64,000 bases of DNA from Plasmopara viticola (lineage: Eukaryota > Oomycota > Peronosporomycetes > Peronosporales > Peronosporaceae). The notes under the pieces are model-generated. The model was given only the letters and a program-made list of their open reading frames with translations. It ran no database searches and was not told where the DNA came from. The stretch spans positions 620,001-684,000 of the forward strand of contig MBPM02000033.1 in NCBI GenBank assembly GCA_001695595.3, given 5' to 3'. Made by a program: the position numbers and the translations under genes. This document shows, in pieces, positions 11,478 through 20,689 of the stretch (positions are counted from its first letter, which is position 1; every line of letters starts with the position of its first letter).

Positions 11478-13196
11478 ATGTATACCGCTTCTGATATTTC
11501 TGCTTTCGAACATAGTGTCGAGCCACAAGTTGGTGAAGCTCTTTTCAAATATAAGAAATGGACACACATTCAAGATTCGACTTCTAATACGTGTCAGTAT
11601 TTTTGCCAGATTCATGTCAACTTATCGACAATTAGTTCTCAGGCTGCATTTGTAATTTGGGAAGAAGCATTCATTGAATTACCTGCGAACTTCAAATTTT
11701 TTATGGCGGCGCCTCGTCCTTTACAACTACCAATTTTCGTACTATTGATCAGTTAGTACCAAAATGCGGTGCTTGGCAATTCATTGATTCTGTGAGTGTT
11801 GTTATCGATGATACGACCGTACAAACAGATCAAATGCACAAGAATGTTTAATATATTCAAAGTGCTAACGGAAACAGAATGCAACGATAACATCAAATCT
11901 GGTCCAAAGAGCAATTTTGGTGTTGATTTATTTACACCGCCTTAACCTAATGTAGTTCAAACGTTAAGTAATTATGCTACTAGTTCTTTTATGACCGCAA
12001 CTTCAAATGTTGGCGAGTACGGATTATCGAGCACTTTTACTAGTAAATGCGCAGCTGATCGTTCGCTATTTACGAGTTTTGATCAACAATCTGGCAAGCT
12101 TGCATTTGATATCATGGGTGGCACAGCTAATATACAGTCAGTATCGAGGCCTCAGGTGTGTTGCACCAGCAGGAGCGGTTGCTGCAGGATCTCCGTTATA
12201 TGTTGCACCAGCAGGAGTGGTTGCTGCAGGATCTCCGTTATACAAAGCTCATTATTTAGCAACAGTATAATTTCGAGATATTTGTGATTACTTTAAGAAA
12301 TGTCCGATGCAAAAGAACACTATTGGTATAATTATATGAATTACAACCACTCATCTACGACTTTTGTTACAGATGCTATTGGTGATACTTTTGCGGTCGC
12401 AAGAATTGCCAGTGTAAGCAACAACATAAATTTAGGAAACACCTGTCCAATTCTGTATGGTTTATCCAGCGCTACAGCTTTTGCTAATGGATTTGCAACA
12501 GGACTTGCACTACCAGCATCCACAGTAACGCTTTTGGTTCCTGCTAGTTTTAATGTACGCCAACTGCAGGTACCATTTTTTTTAATTCTTCCGTTTATCG
12601 GATTTTGGCGTTTACACAGGTACTACTAGCACTAGTACCTGCGTATACGTTAAAATCCATCGGCCGATAATTCTCTAATTTAAAGAATTCATTTTGATAC
12701 TTTGAACGCATTACAAATAAATTCACTGTCCAAGCCGGTCAGTCGTTTAATTGGACGATAAGCAACGGTATTGCAAATCCAAAGAAGTTAATCATGCAAC
12801 CGATTATCACAAATCCAACTGCTAGAGCGAGTGCACTTTCAGATACTATTAATCCTTTCCGTAGTCCATTTTCTACTGTTCCAGCAGCAGCTACAAGCCC
12901 ATTTGCAGCTCGAACAATTCCCAAGTAACTGTAGGCAATAATCCTATACGGAACATTCCGTATCGTTCTTGTATGATTCTTTTTTACAGGAAATGAACAA
13001 ACTAGGAGCTGATGGCGGGTTAAATTATCTAACTTCCGCTGAATTACTGTCACAAAAATCGTGGGAAACGCTACATCAATTTATCGCTGTTGACATCGGT
13101 CGTCGTATCTCATCGGAAGATGGTGCAAGCAAATATATAATTGTATCTGGTACATTAAATTGTGCATACGCTTTAAATGTATACTATCACGTCTGA
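11478..13196 (+). pseudogene. Polinton major capsid protein (double jelly-roll), broken
   Basis: The span of about 573 codons is the usual size of a Polinton major capsid protein. Pieces in shifting frames follow the family order. First is an N-terminal segment with PQVGEALFKYKKW and a strand ending EEAFIELP. Next come WQFIDSVSVVIDDTTVQT and a Ser/Thr-rich region. Then there is DICDYFKKCPMQKNTIG, matching the RLKDLxDFFxxMPL capsid motif, followed by NYNHSSTTFVTDA. The C-terminal part contains LGADGGLNYLTSAELL and VDIGRR, and ends at 13196. At least five frame changes or stops interrupt it, including a stop at 11754-11756. A 42-bp in-frame tandem duplication lies at 12159-12242. The protein would form the virion shell; assignment rests on order of motifs and context rather than on a database comparison. 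Confidence 0.78.
12159..12242 (+). repeat. 42-bp tandem duplication inside the capsid pseudogene
   Basis: Two adjacent copies, 12159-12200 and 12201-12242, differ at a single position (AGCGG versus AGTGG). The unit is a multiple of three, so it adds 14 residues (VAPAG-type) without shifting the frame. Confidence 0.95.
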
Positions 13197-13281
13197 TTGC
13201 GACCGCTGATACCGCCATGGATACTGTTTCTCAAGGACCCGTTCAGCGGTAAATTACAAAGAAGAGAAATAGAATTTCTTC

Positions 13282-13860
13282 ATGATCGATTTAATATACA
13301 AAATGGCGTCTCTATATTTTTTCGATAACCAACAAAAGCAAAAAGCATACAATTGTTACTATAATGCAACAGCTCGTCAGGATTTTATTCAAGGTCGTAA
13401 GTTTAATACTTTGATTCAACAAGACGCTCTCGATGATGCTATGGCCAGTAACATGGCTGACGGTTATCAAAAGACAATGGCTAAAAGTCGAGAGTATGGT
13501 TATCATAACCTTTACACAGCTACCAGCCAACCGGGATATAAACTAATCGACGGATCAGCTGAAAGCAAACCTAAGCTTAAATCAACTTAAAGTACAGAAA
13601 AGAAATTTGATCATGTTGATAGTGATACAGATGCAGCAGATAGTAATGCTTCTGTTCCTGATGAAAATATGGAATCGGAAGAACCAGCTAGTGATTCCGA
13701 TGATATTGCTGATGCAGTAATGAACGACAAATATGCTATGAAAGCTTTACGAGACTATTGCAATGAAAACCGTAACAAATTCACTTCGCAAGAGATCAAG
13801 GAAAAGCTAAATTCAAGCACACATGGCACGAAACAAAAAAATCAGGGGGGCAATCTTTAA
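13282..13860 (+). pseudogene. Acidic protein of unknown function in the Polinton, one in-frame stop
   Basis: A single frame runs 193 codons from the ATG at 13282 to the stop at 13858 and is interrupted only by a TAA at 13588-13590. The N-terminal part (about 100 residues) is rich in Tyr, Gln and Lys. The part after the stop is strongly acidic (runs of D, E and S around DSDTDAADS and EEPASDSDD), then becomes basic (KEKLNSSTHGTKQK). Such acid-rich disordered proteins are common in virion gene sets, but I do not recognise the family. It follows the capsid gene on the same strand by 85 bp, consistent with a virion role. The start could also be the ATG at 13303. Confidence 0.5.
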
Positions 13861-13893
13861 CAAAAGAAGGGAAGCTGCTTTTGTAAACAATGT

Positions 13894-13955
13894 AGCTGAT
13901 AACGTTGCTGAAGCTATCGTTCATAGCTGATAACGTTGCTGAAGCTATCGTTCAT
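13894..13955 (+). repeat. 31-bp perfect tandem duplication
   Basis: AGCTGATAACGTTGCTGAAG... occurs twice without a mismatch at 13894-13924 and 13925-13955. Because 31 is not a multiple of three, the duplication shifts the frame of the small basic segment that continues with KRKRSQRINKPS (to 14102), which looks like a nuclear or DNA-binding basic patch. The identity of the copies suggests a recent event compared with other lesions. Confidence 0.95.
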
Positions 13956-14114
13956 AAACGGAAACGATCACAGAGGATTAACAAACCATCTCCGAATATG
14001 CGACCAAAGAAACAACTTCGTCATTTAGAGCCGATGAACATCCATTCAGTCGAAGAAATCCCAAATTTATCAATCAAAAGCCACTGTAAATCAATTTGTT
14101 GACGATTGCAAGGG

Positions 14115-16130
14115 TTATAATACAGTTAGATTGGAAACTGATATCAAATCCACATTCTTTAAGCATCTCAGGCAAAAAAGTTCTCTAATAATAGAGAAGG
14201 TTTTTATGAACTTAATGCTGCTCTGAGATAGACGCGATATGATACTCTCAAGACGATTCAGCTTAGCTATCATTTGCTTGGTAATTAAATAGTTTTTTAC
14301 AGATGATTGACTATAGTGTAGACTATATTGGCATCCTTTGATATCTATATTAGTGTCTTTTTTTAAATCTGGATTTTCGAATATATTTATCATTTCCGAT
14401 GCAATTGATAACAAATCTTGAGCGATTAGTCCAATGCATGTTCTGTTCAAGTTGTTTTCCACTTGTAAGAAAGCGGGTTGAATTCAAGATACTTATCGAT
14501 ATTAATTTTAAATTCAGTGACTTCAGTTTTCAATCGTCGATCAGTCGAACAGTAAACAGTATATGCTTTGATAGCACTAAGAAAATTTGCGAAGAAAGGA
14601 TAACTGGTTGGACCGATGCCTAAATTACTCCACGAATTGGACGATATTATAACTTCGAATATCAGTACCTCCTGCACCTAAAGAAGCAATACTAAAGCCA
14701 TTTACGACCAAAAAAACTCGAAATTGCAGCATTGCCATTGACATATAGATTATAGCTACTATTTGGTGTCGTATTCACAGCAACATGATTCCCGCATTAG
14801 ATATACCATATGAATTAAATGTTGATTGATTCGACGAGCTTCCCGATGATGATGGATTCCATGTAAAAGTCATGCAATTATATGTTGATAAATTGTTTTC
14901 AAATTGCAGACTAACAGCTATTGTTCCATTTGTGCCGTGTAAGATATTTAGTTGGCTATCACCAGAATTTCCATTGCTTCCAACAAAGGATGCGTTCGAC
15001 AATAGATCTCCAGCAACATGAAAAGTCCTGCTGGGTGAGAATGTGCCAATATCAATATTTTCACCTCCTGCTCGAAAGAAGAGACTAATGGTTGCTGTCC
15101 CACTACTTGTAATTGTATTTAATACAATTGATTGTTTCGGGCTATAAAAATGAAACCCAGGTGTGCTATTTCTTACAAGATCAATTTTTTTTAATTAATT
15201 AATTTGAGCATAGTACAACTGTAGTTTTAGTGATAATTATCCACCTTGCGCCGTATGAGAATCCATATAGAAACAACTATCTCCATTACTGAAGTAAAGC
15301 TGGTTTGTTTCCATTTTCAGACAATTGGTTGTAGCGGTTCCCGTAGCAAACGGAATCGTATTTGTAGTTGCTGCGGTGATCAGAGCTTTTCCTGCAGCTG
15401 GTGCTCCTGCTACAATTCGTGTAAGATATGCTGACTCTGTAGCTCCAAGATTATTTCCTCCAAAAACGAGAGAAGTAGTAGTTAGCGAGGATGACGAACC
15501 AATCGAAGTATGTTTGGTTGGGCACCACTTTGTGGAGTACCCGTAAGAGATGTAGCTGACAACAACGATACACCACTAATCGCACCAGTAGAACGTATTG
15601 TTATTCTTGATGTATAATTGTTTGAAATACCAAATTGTTGCTAGTTGTTCTTTAAAAAAAGGCATCAGCATATTAAAATGATATAGAACGCAGCTCGATG
15701 TTCCATTAGTGCTATTAAAAGTTTGCCCACTTGCTGAGCGCGTGACAGTAATATTTGAAGTCGCCGCTAGAGTAGAGCCTGATAGAGTGCTAATCCCACT
15801 GATGCTTGAACTTAAATTGAGTAACAATGCTTTGCTAGCACTTACTGTACCTGCACTGATGATGTTGAATATGTAGCTTCCGTGTTTGGGTTAGTGTGCT
15901 ACTTCTTATATTTAGCGATGTTGTCTCAATTGAATTGATTCTAGTAATATTTTAATTACCAACCAAAACTAATGCTTTATTTGCGCTTGCAGTACCTGCC
16001 GTTACCCGACTAAGCGAAGATAAATCGATACTGCCGATATTTAGATACCTTCGATCTCTATTAATAGTCTCCAGAGGCAATAAAGTGGAATAATTGTTGA
16101 CATTTGAGTTGGTGGATAACTCATTTTGAT
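14115..16130 (-). pseudogene. Fibre-like protein with C-terminal peptidase S74 chaperone domain
   Basis: Read on the minus strand, the gene begins with Ser/Thr/Asn-rich sequence and repeats of the kind seen in tail and fibre proteins: VTAGTASANKALVL, SAGTVSASKALLLN and IVAGAPAAGKALI. The middle part is rich in S, G, N and T (for example NPSSSGSSSNQST). The C-terminus carries the S74 intramolecular chaperone hallmark STDRRLKTEVTEF, then FNPLSYKWK. Downstream are IGLIAQDLLS and a closing coiled coil (AKLNRLESIISRL). S74 domains help fibres trimerise and often cut themselves off. Several frame changes and stops split the gene. It most likely encoded the surface fibre of the Polinton's ancestral virion. 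The domain call is strong; the exact 5' end is uncertain. Confidence 0.78.
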
Positions 16131-16172
16131 CAAGTATATATACAGCTAAATAGAGAACAATAATAAACTTTT

Positions 16173-16789
16173 ATGAACCGATAGATAAGAAGAAACTTAA
16201 ACAATCCCCAAAGCGAGCTTTTTAATCTACCATTTAGAGCAGTAATCGCATCACCTAGTGGTAGCGGTAAATCGAACACTCCACTGTTCATTATCAGTCT
16301 GTTGAGCAAATGCTTTACAAGGATTGTTATTTGTACAAAAACTAATGAAACCCTTCATGATCACCTAAAAGAGACTATCAATAACGGCGAAGTACACGAA
16401 GACGGAATGGCTCCGACTATGAGTGAACATGACTCGAAAACCAGTAAATTTGTTATCTTTATTGAAGCGAGTTCTGAATCCAAAAAAAGAGTTAAGCCCA
16501 GATAGGTCAATATTTTAATCGTGGTAGAAAGCAAAGTTAGAGTATGATTCATGTCACTCAGAGCTACTTTGGCATTCCTAACACGATGCGAATCAATTCA
16601 CAATATATTGTGATGGGTGAAATTTTAATGCAAAGAGATCTTGCTATTACTTGTAGACACTTTCCGACTGATATAGGTATGCAATCGTATATACAAGATA
16701 TTACAGCAGATAAAGTATCGACGATGATGATGGATGTTATTCATCGCAAGATATTAAAAAACATTACTGTATTTGTTTGCGACATGTAA
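16173..16789 (+). pseudogene. A32/FtsK-HerA-type genome packaging ATPase, broken
   Basis: The start MNR at 16173 is followed by an early in-frame TAG, then PFRAVIASPSGSGKSN, whose SPSGSGKS is a clear Walker A. After a region with TRIVICTKTNETL and a frame change near 16503-16543 comes HVTQSYFGIPNTMR, the conserved sensor-like SQSY-x-x-xPNxIR segment of Polinton and NCLDV packaging ATPases. It is followed by MQRDLAI and the stop at 16787. The length of about 205 codons is close to the usual 210-260. The enzyme would pump DNA into capsids. It is divergently arranged with the fibre gene, about 40 bp away. Confidence 0.82.
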
Positions 16790-16818
16790 ATTAAAGACAA
16801 GCACTTCTTTTGGTCTCA

Positions 16819-17600
16819 TCAATAGGCGAATAGATCAAAAATTTGCAAAGGTAACATATTTTGATCGTAAAATGAAAGTTTTAGTTCGCTTGAAAAGCCT
16901 TGCATTGGCGTATAGCTGATACCTTGTCTTTGCGTACTTACAATTAATCCACCGAATGCAACACCAGCCGATGTGAACGTATGCAACACTTGCGAGATCT
17001 GAGCAGATGGATTGAACGGTTTAGATGAACCAACTACCACACCAGCTACTGGATCGATTTGCGGAACGAGATTGCTTTTTACTGTATATGTAATTGTTTG
17101 TTGTACACTTGGAAATGTGCCTTGAGCAAACCCGATAATTGAACCAAGGCTATTTGTACCACTGTCAACAATTTGAAGTTGCGGTGTATACGCTGATACA
17201 GGCATGGTTGTCATACCAGATGCAGCAGTGTATCCACTTCTAATTCAACTGGCTGTATATTGATTTGCAGAGCATAACTCGATGGGTTTTCCGCAACACG
17301 AATGAAATAGTAGTATAGGCCTGTGGTTATATCGATTAGGGACAGAATATTTTGTATAGGCCAATACTGCAGATATACATTGATATCTGCGGCACTGTAA
17401 GTTCCATTAGGGAGTGCATATGTGTAAGCAGTCGTTGTACTGGCAGTTGGCCAAATAATTTTGAACGTGCCATTATTTCAAGTTGTGCTGATTGCTTGCC
17501 ATGAATAGTATATCGAAATCGATCTAATGCAATTCCATATTGTGTTATATCTAACGATTGACTAAATTTGTATCGGTATTAATTTTGTGCTATTTTATTG
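16819..17600 (-). pseudogene. Penton-like minor capsid protein of the Polinton
   Basis: About 260 codons, the usual size of the single jelly-roll minor capsid protein. The minus strand shows LPNGTYSAADINVYLQYW, then YYFIRVAENPSSYALQINI, a pattern I know from the N-terminal half of these proteins. A frame change near 17215 follows. The C-terminal half (MTTMPVSAYTP... AGVAFGGLIVS) ends LKLSFYDQNMLPLQIFD, the closing beta strands typical of the penton. It would occupy the capsid vertices. It lies convergent with the ATPase gene, 29 bp away. Confidence 0.68.
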
Positions 17601-17693
17601 CTTAAATTTAAGAAAAGTGGGCACGACATCTTCGCTAATTATATATATTAAGCATATAAAACGCATCGCCGAAAAAGAGTTCGCAATCAAAAT

Positions 17694-17897
17694 ATGCCAT
17701 CCGCAATAAGTATTGATGGGGATGGCACAGATGCCCTAGCTGTGACTCCAGCCAAAAACGCAACCAACGATACAATTATCGACACACTATCAAAGCGGTT
17801 ACATAAAACCAATATCGCACATGTAGTAAAAGAACTGAAGAAATTAATATGTATTGACACTTCAAAATTGCTCTCATTCAAGCGTAAATCAACTTAG
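17694..17897 (+). CDS. Small open reading frame in the Polinton, unknown function
   Basis: A 67-residue intact frame starting MPSAISIDGDGTDALAVTP, with a helical middle (IIDTLSKRL... VVKELKKL) and a basic C-terminus (FKRKST). I do not recognise it. It is one of only two frames in the element that remain open throughout, and it overlaps its convergent neighbour tail to tail by 9 bp. The basic tail would suit a DNA-associated or virion protein, but this is inference. Confidence 0.4.
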   Translation: MPSAISIDGDGTDALAVTPAKNATNDTIIDTLSKRLHKTNIAHVVKELKKLICIDTSKLLSFKRKST

Positions 17898-18416
17898 AGC
17901 ACATTTCATTTGATTATATAACGCTATACCAAACGCTCCTTCCTGAAATGGTGTCTCAATGATTTTACTCATATCGATTGGAATCATTGATAAGTCATCT
18001 CCAATATTCACAGCGCCTTGTAATAATCTCAGCCGTTTCACTAAGGTGTCAAGCAATTCGATATAAGCACTATCAAACTCATTACTCTCCTTTTTAGTCA
18101 TGTCTAAGAGATATTTTATAAAGTCGCGCTCCTGTTCATCAAATTGATTTAACAATGGCTTCTCAAAGGTTTGATCGAATTCAATCATACGCCGAAGATC
18201 AACAAATGCGTGAGAGACGAGCATTGCCCTGATATTGCGTGCTTGGCTAACGGGCTGTAAACTAACGTGCAAACCATTGATTACTACGTGATATGGACCT
18301 TCCCCACCATTTTTACGTATAATGACTGTAAAATTATCGTTTGATGCCATCGTATTGAGTATCTCATCAGTAATATTGTTTTTTGAATAATTTAACTGAC
18401 TGAATATAGTACGCAT
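17889..18416 (-). CDS. Intact 175-residue Polinton protein of unknown function
   Basis: The frame is uninterrupted from the ATG at 18416 to the TGA at 17889. It begins MRTIFSQLNYSKNN, has a beta-rich stretch (FTVIIRKNGGEGPYHVVING) and then long, probably helical, charged segments (DEQERDFIKYLL, LLDTLVKRLRLL). No catalytic motif or membrane segment is visible. I do not recognise the family; its position among virion genes suggests a capsid-associated or scaffold role. Among a dozen broken neighbours, an open frame of this length stands out and may mean later decay, selection or chance. Confidence 0.6.
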   Translation of the reverse strand: MRTIFSQLNYSKNNITDEILNTMASNDNFTVIIRKNGGEGPYHVVINGLHVSLQPVSQARNIRAMLVSHAFVDLRRMIEFDQTFEKPLLNQFDEQERDFIKYLLDMTKKESNEFDSAYIELLDTLVKRLRLLQGAVNIGDDLSMIPIDMSKIIETPFQEGAFGIALYNQMKCALS

Positions 18417-18419
18417 TAA

Positions 18420-18800
18420 TGTATGAAGAGTTAAAGGTCGATTTAATCAATGTGCAAGGCATTAAATTTCTTCACGGCAAGACAAGACGTTAAACAGTTG
18501 GACACTTAAGCAAAGGGCATCCTCACTATTTCCTTCCAGAGAATTATAAAAAACTTGTAAAAGCATATGAAAATGGTAAAGGATGTACACTACCAATGAC
18601 TCATGGCAAAGTGCTTCGAACACATCAATCAGGACTTACTGGTAGTGGCTTTTAAAGCTCATTATGGAATTACACGAAATTTGGCGCTAAAGCAGTAGGT
18701 AATTTCCTTGTAAATAATTGGAAACTAACCGCCAATACTACTATGGATGCAAGCTGCCCAATTACGCGGACTTATTTAATCGATTACCGGAGTAGTGCTT
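18420..18800 (+). pseudogene. Putative minor virion protein with amphipathic/hydrophobic C-terminus
   Basis: One plus-strand frame runs through ELKVDLINVQGIKFL, HYFLPENYKKLVKAYENGKG and LTGSGF, followed by SSLWNYTKFGAKAVGNFLVN, interrupted by two stops (TAA after KTRR and TAA after GSGF). The layout of a basic N-terminal part and a GSGF plus hydrophobic tail resembles the small virion-associated proteins (PX/protein-VI-like) seen in Polinton-type gene sets. I cannot place it more precisely. It is divergent from the intact 175-residue gene. Confidence 0.45.
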
Positions 18801-18939
18801 AATAATCGTCGTGAACGCCTGGCGGGTGAATCTTTTTCGGTTATCGTCTTAAGTAGTCAGGTCTTCAGACGAATACAGATTCGATGTCTCAGATCCGCGG
18901 CCTCTTAACTTTAATAGCCCGCTCTCCCAGTACCTGAAG

Positions 18940-19344
18940 TACATAGATGGCATAAATTATTTCGTTCGTACAATAAATATCTGTACTCACGTTGAATCTG
19001 ATCAGATGGTTTAACAAACATTTCTTCCACTTTCAGCTTTAAATCTGGATTTCTAACAATGTATTCAAATTACTTCGTATGAGGTGACAAGTCGATCAAT
19101 TGGTTTTGTGTTTAATCAATTCTATAAATCAGTTCAATTTGGTTTCTGTACGCTTTTACTTTCTCAGAAAGCATTTGTTTTTTTATGAACAACAGATAGC
19201 TCCTTCTTGTACATTTCTATCTGCATCATATTGAAATGCTGTTTGCAATATCCTTCCTTTCAAGCTCTGGTTGCAATATCTTTCCTTTACAGCTTCTCTA
19301 GTGCATTGTGTACCCTTTTTCGTTGTTTTAGAGCAACTCGTCAT
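18940..19344 (-). pseudogene. Zinc-binding (CxxxTxxGxxC) protein remnant of the Polinton
   Basis: From the ATG at 19344 the minus strand reads MTSCSKTTKKGTQCTREAVK then ERYC, matching the C-x3-TKKG-x-xC...YC-x-xH small zinc-binding pattern common in large DNA viruses. A frame change follows. A helical segment then includes LSEKVKAYRNQIELIYRID and ends around FVKPSDQIQREYRYLLYE. Stops and at least one frameshift break it. Function unknown; it sits immediately downstream of the integrase remnant on the same strand. Confidence 0.45.
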
Positions 19345-19403
19345 CTGATATACTAGTGTTTATTTTCAAATGATATGAAGATAGAGCGAAGATCTGAAGC
19401 CTT

Positions 19404-19495
19404 TGGCGCAAGAATGGACGCCCGGAGGGCTCCTGGGCACGAGGAAGCCTCGAGGACGCAGTCCCTCGGTGCTTTCAACCCCAAGCAACACCTTG
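19404..19495. other. GC-rich island inside the AT-rich Polinton
   Basis: Around 90 bp (GGACGCCCGGAGGGCTCCTG... to about CAAGCAACACC) are markedly richer in G and C than everything around them and belong to no Polinton reading frame I can follow. It may be a short foreign insertion. Confidence 0.35.
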
Positions 19496-19639
19496 ACATT
19501 TGATCCTCTACAACCTCTTTTGCCTTCAGGCTATCTTAATACTTTATTCTCAATTGCTGACATCCTGTTCTTGCTTATCGAACGAACATTTTTTTTGGTT
19601 CCCGCGTGTTGTCTGTGTCATTGTATACAACCCATTTGA

Positions 19640-20647
19640 CTAATTATCTGTGCATACCATCCTTTAGTGTCTTGTGATCAACAATCTTTTCGACCTCCCA
19701 GATTTGGTTATTGTTAATCGGAGCTCCTGTTGTAGCTGCCTTAACAAATTTCAAGTCATTTATTGGTTTGTAAAGGATATGATTAATTTAAGGTCTAATA
19801 CGCATTTTCAGTCCATTTAATCCACATACACAGCTTTTATTTTTTTTTCCTTCCTTATCAATCGTATTCGGATCTAAACGGTATCGCACAATAGAAACGA
19901 TTTAATTGAACGGATCGCACAATAGAACTAGTTTAATTGCTTGACCACTTGTTTAATTAATTAATCTCATCAATGATAGCTTTTTTCTTCTTTTGATTTG
20001 GTGTAGCGTTAATTGACGAATGATTCGTATTGTTGTAATTAGTAATAGCGCCATTCAGAAGTTTCTATGTGAGCTTCTTAAACGCTACAGTGTCCTGCAT
20101 CTTACTTAGTCTTGCTTTTATTGTTTTAATGAAGCGATCTATCTTTTCAAGCACTGCATGGTCACCTGGAATAAATTTGCGTGAGTGATTCCTTTCTAAT
20201 TAAAAAAATATTACAACTCTATTATTTGCGATTCCAGTTATATAATCTGAAATTAAAGCAGTCATATTTTATTTGAAATGAATTGAAAAATTGCTCTTTA
20301 AACTGTTTTTGCTCGTTTGTTCTGTGAAAGTGTTGCATATCCGATTCTAGAATTAATACCAATAGCTATTTACATGTGTTTTTTTTTCAAAAGGCTAAAT
20401 CTATCTGCCATTCGTTTGTAATATTTGAAGGAGTATTACTTCCTTGATATTTTTCCTTTTGATTTAAGTGTTGTTGAATGATAGATTGCGCATTGTACCA
20501 TTCTTTGACATATTTCAATCGTATAATTGGGCTGATTGCTTTTGCTTTTTTATATAGTTTGTTTGCTGCGATGTTTCCGGTTTTCGGGCTATGATAGATT
20601 TTATGGAGAAGTGAAGTAGGTTCGAAAGGATCTCGAAAAAGAATCAT
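19640..20647 (-). pseudogene. Polinton retroviral-type integrase (rve), heavily broken
   Basis: From the ATG at 20647 the frame reads through LLHKIYHSPKTGNIAANKLY and IQQHLNQKEKYQGS to EWQIDLAF, where the first catalytic Asp of the DDE triad sits in the usual x-WQ-x-D-L setting. After frame changes the later part shows FIPGDHAVLEKIDRFIKTIK, typical of the region around the third catalytic residue (HAxxE). It then shows LLNGAITNYNNTNHSSINAT, the YN-x-x-x-H-x-x-x-x-xTP block closing the core. The segment between has lost its frame. The enzyme catalyses strand transfer and accounts for the 6-bp target duplication. The C-terminal limit is uncertain. Confidence 0.75.
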
Positions 20648-20689
20648 TTCTAAAACTAAGTTTGTGTGGCGCAAGACACGAAAACAAAT

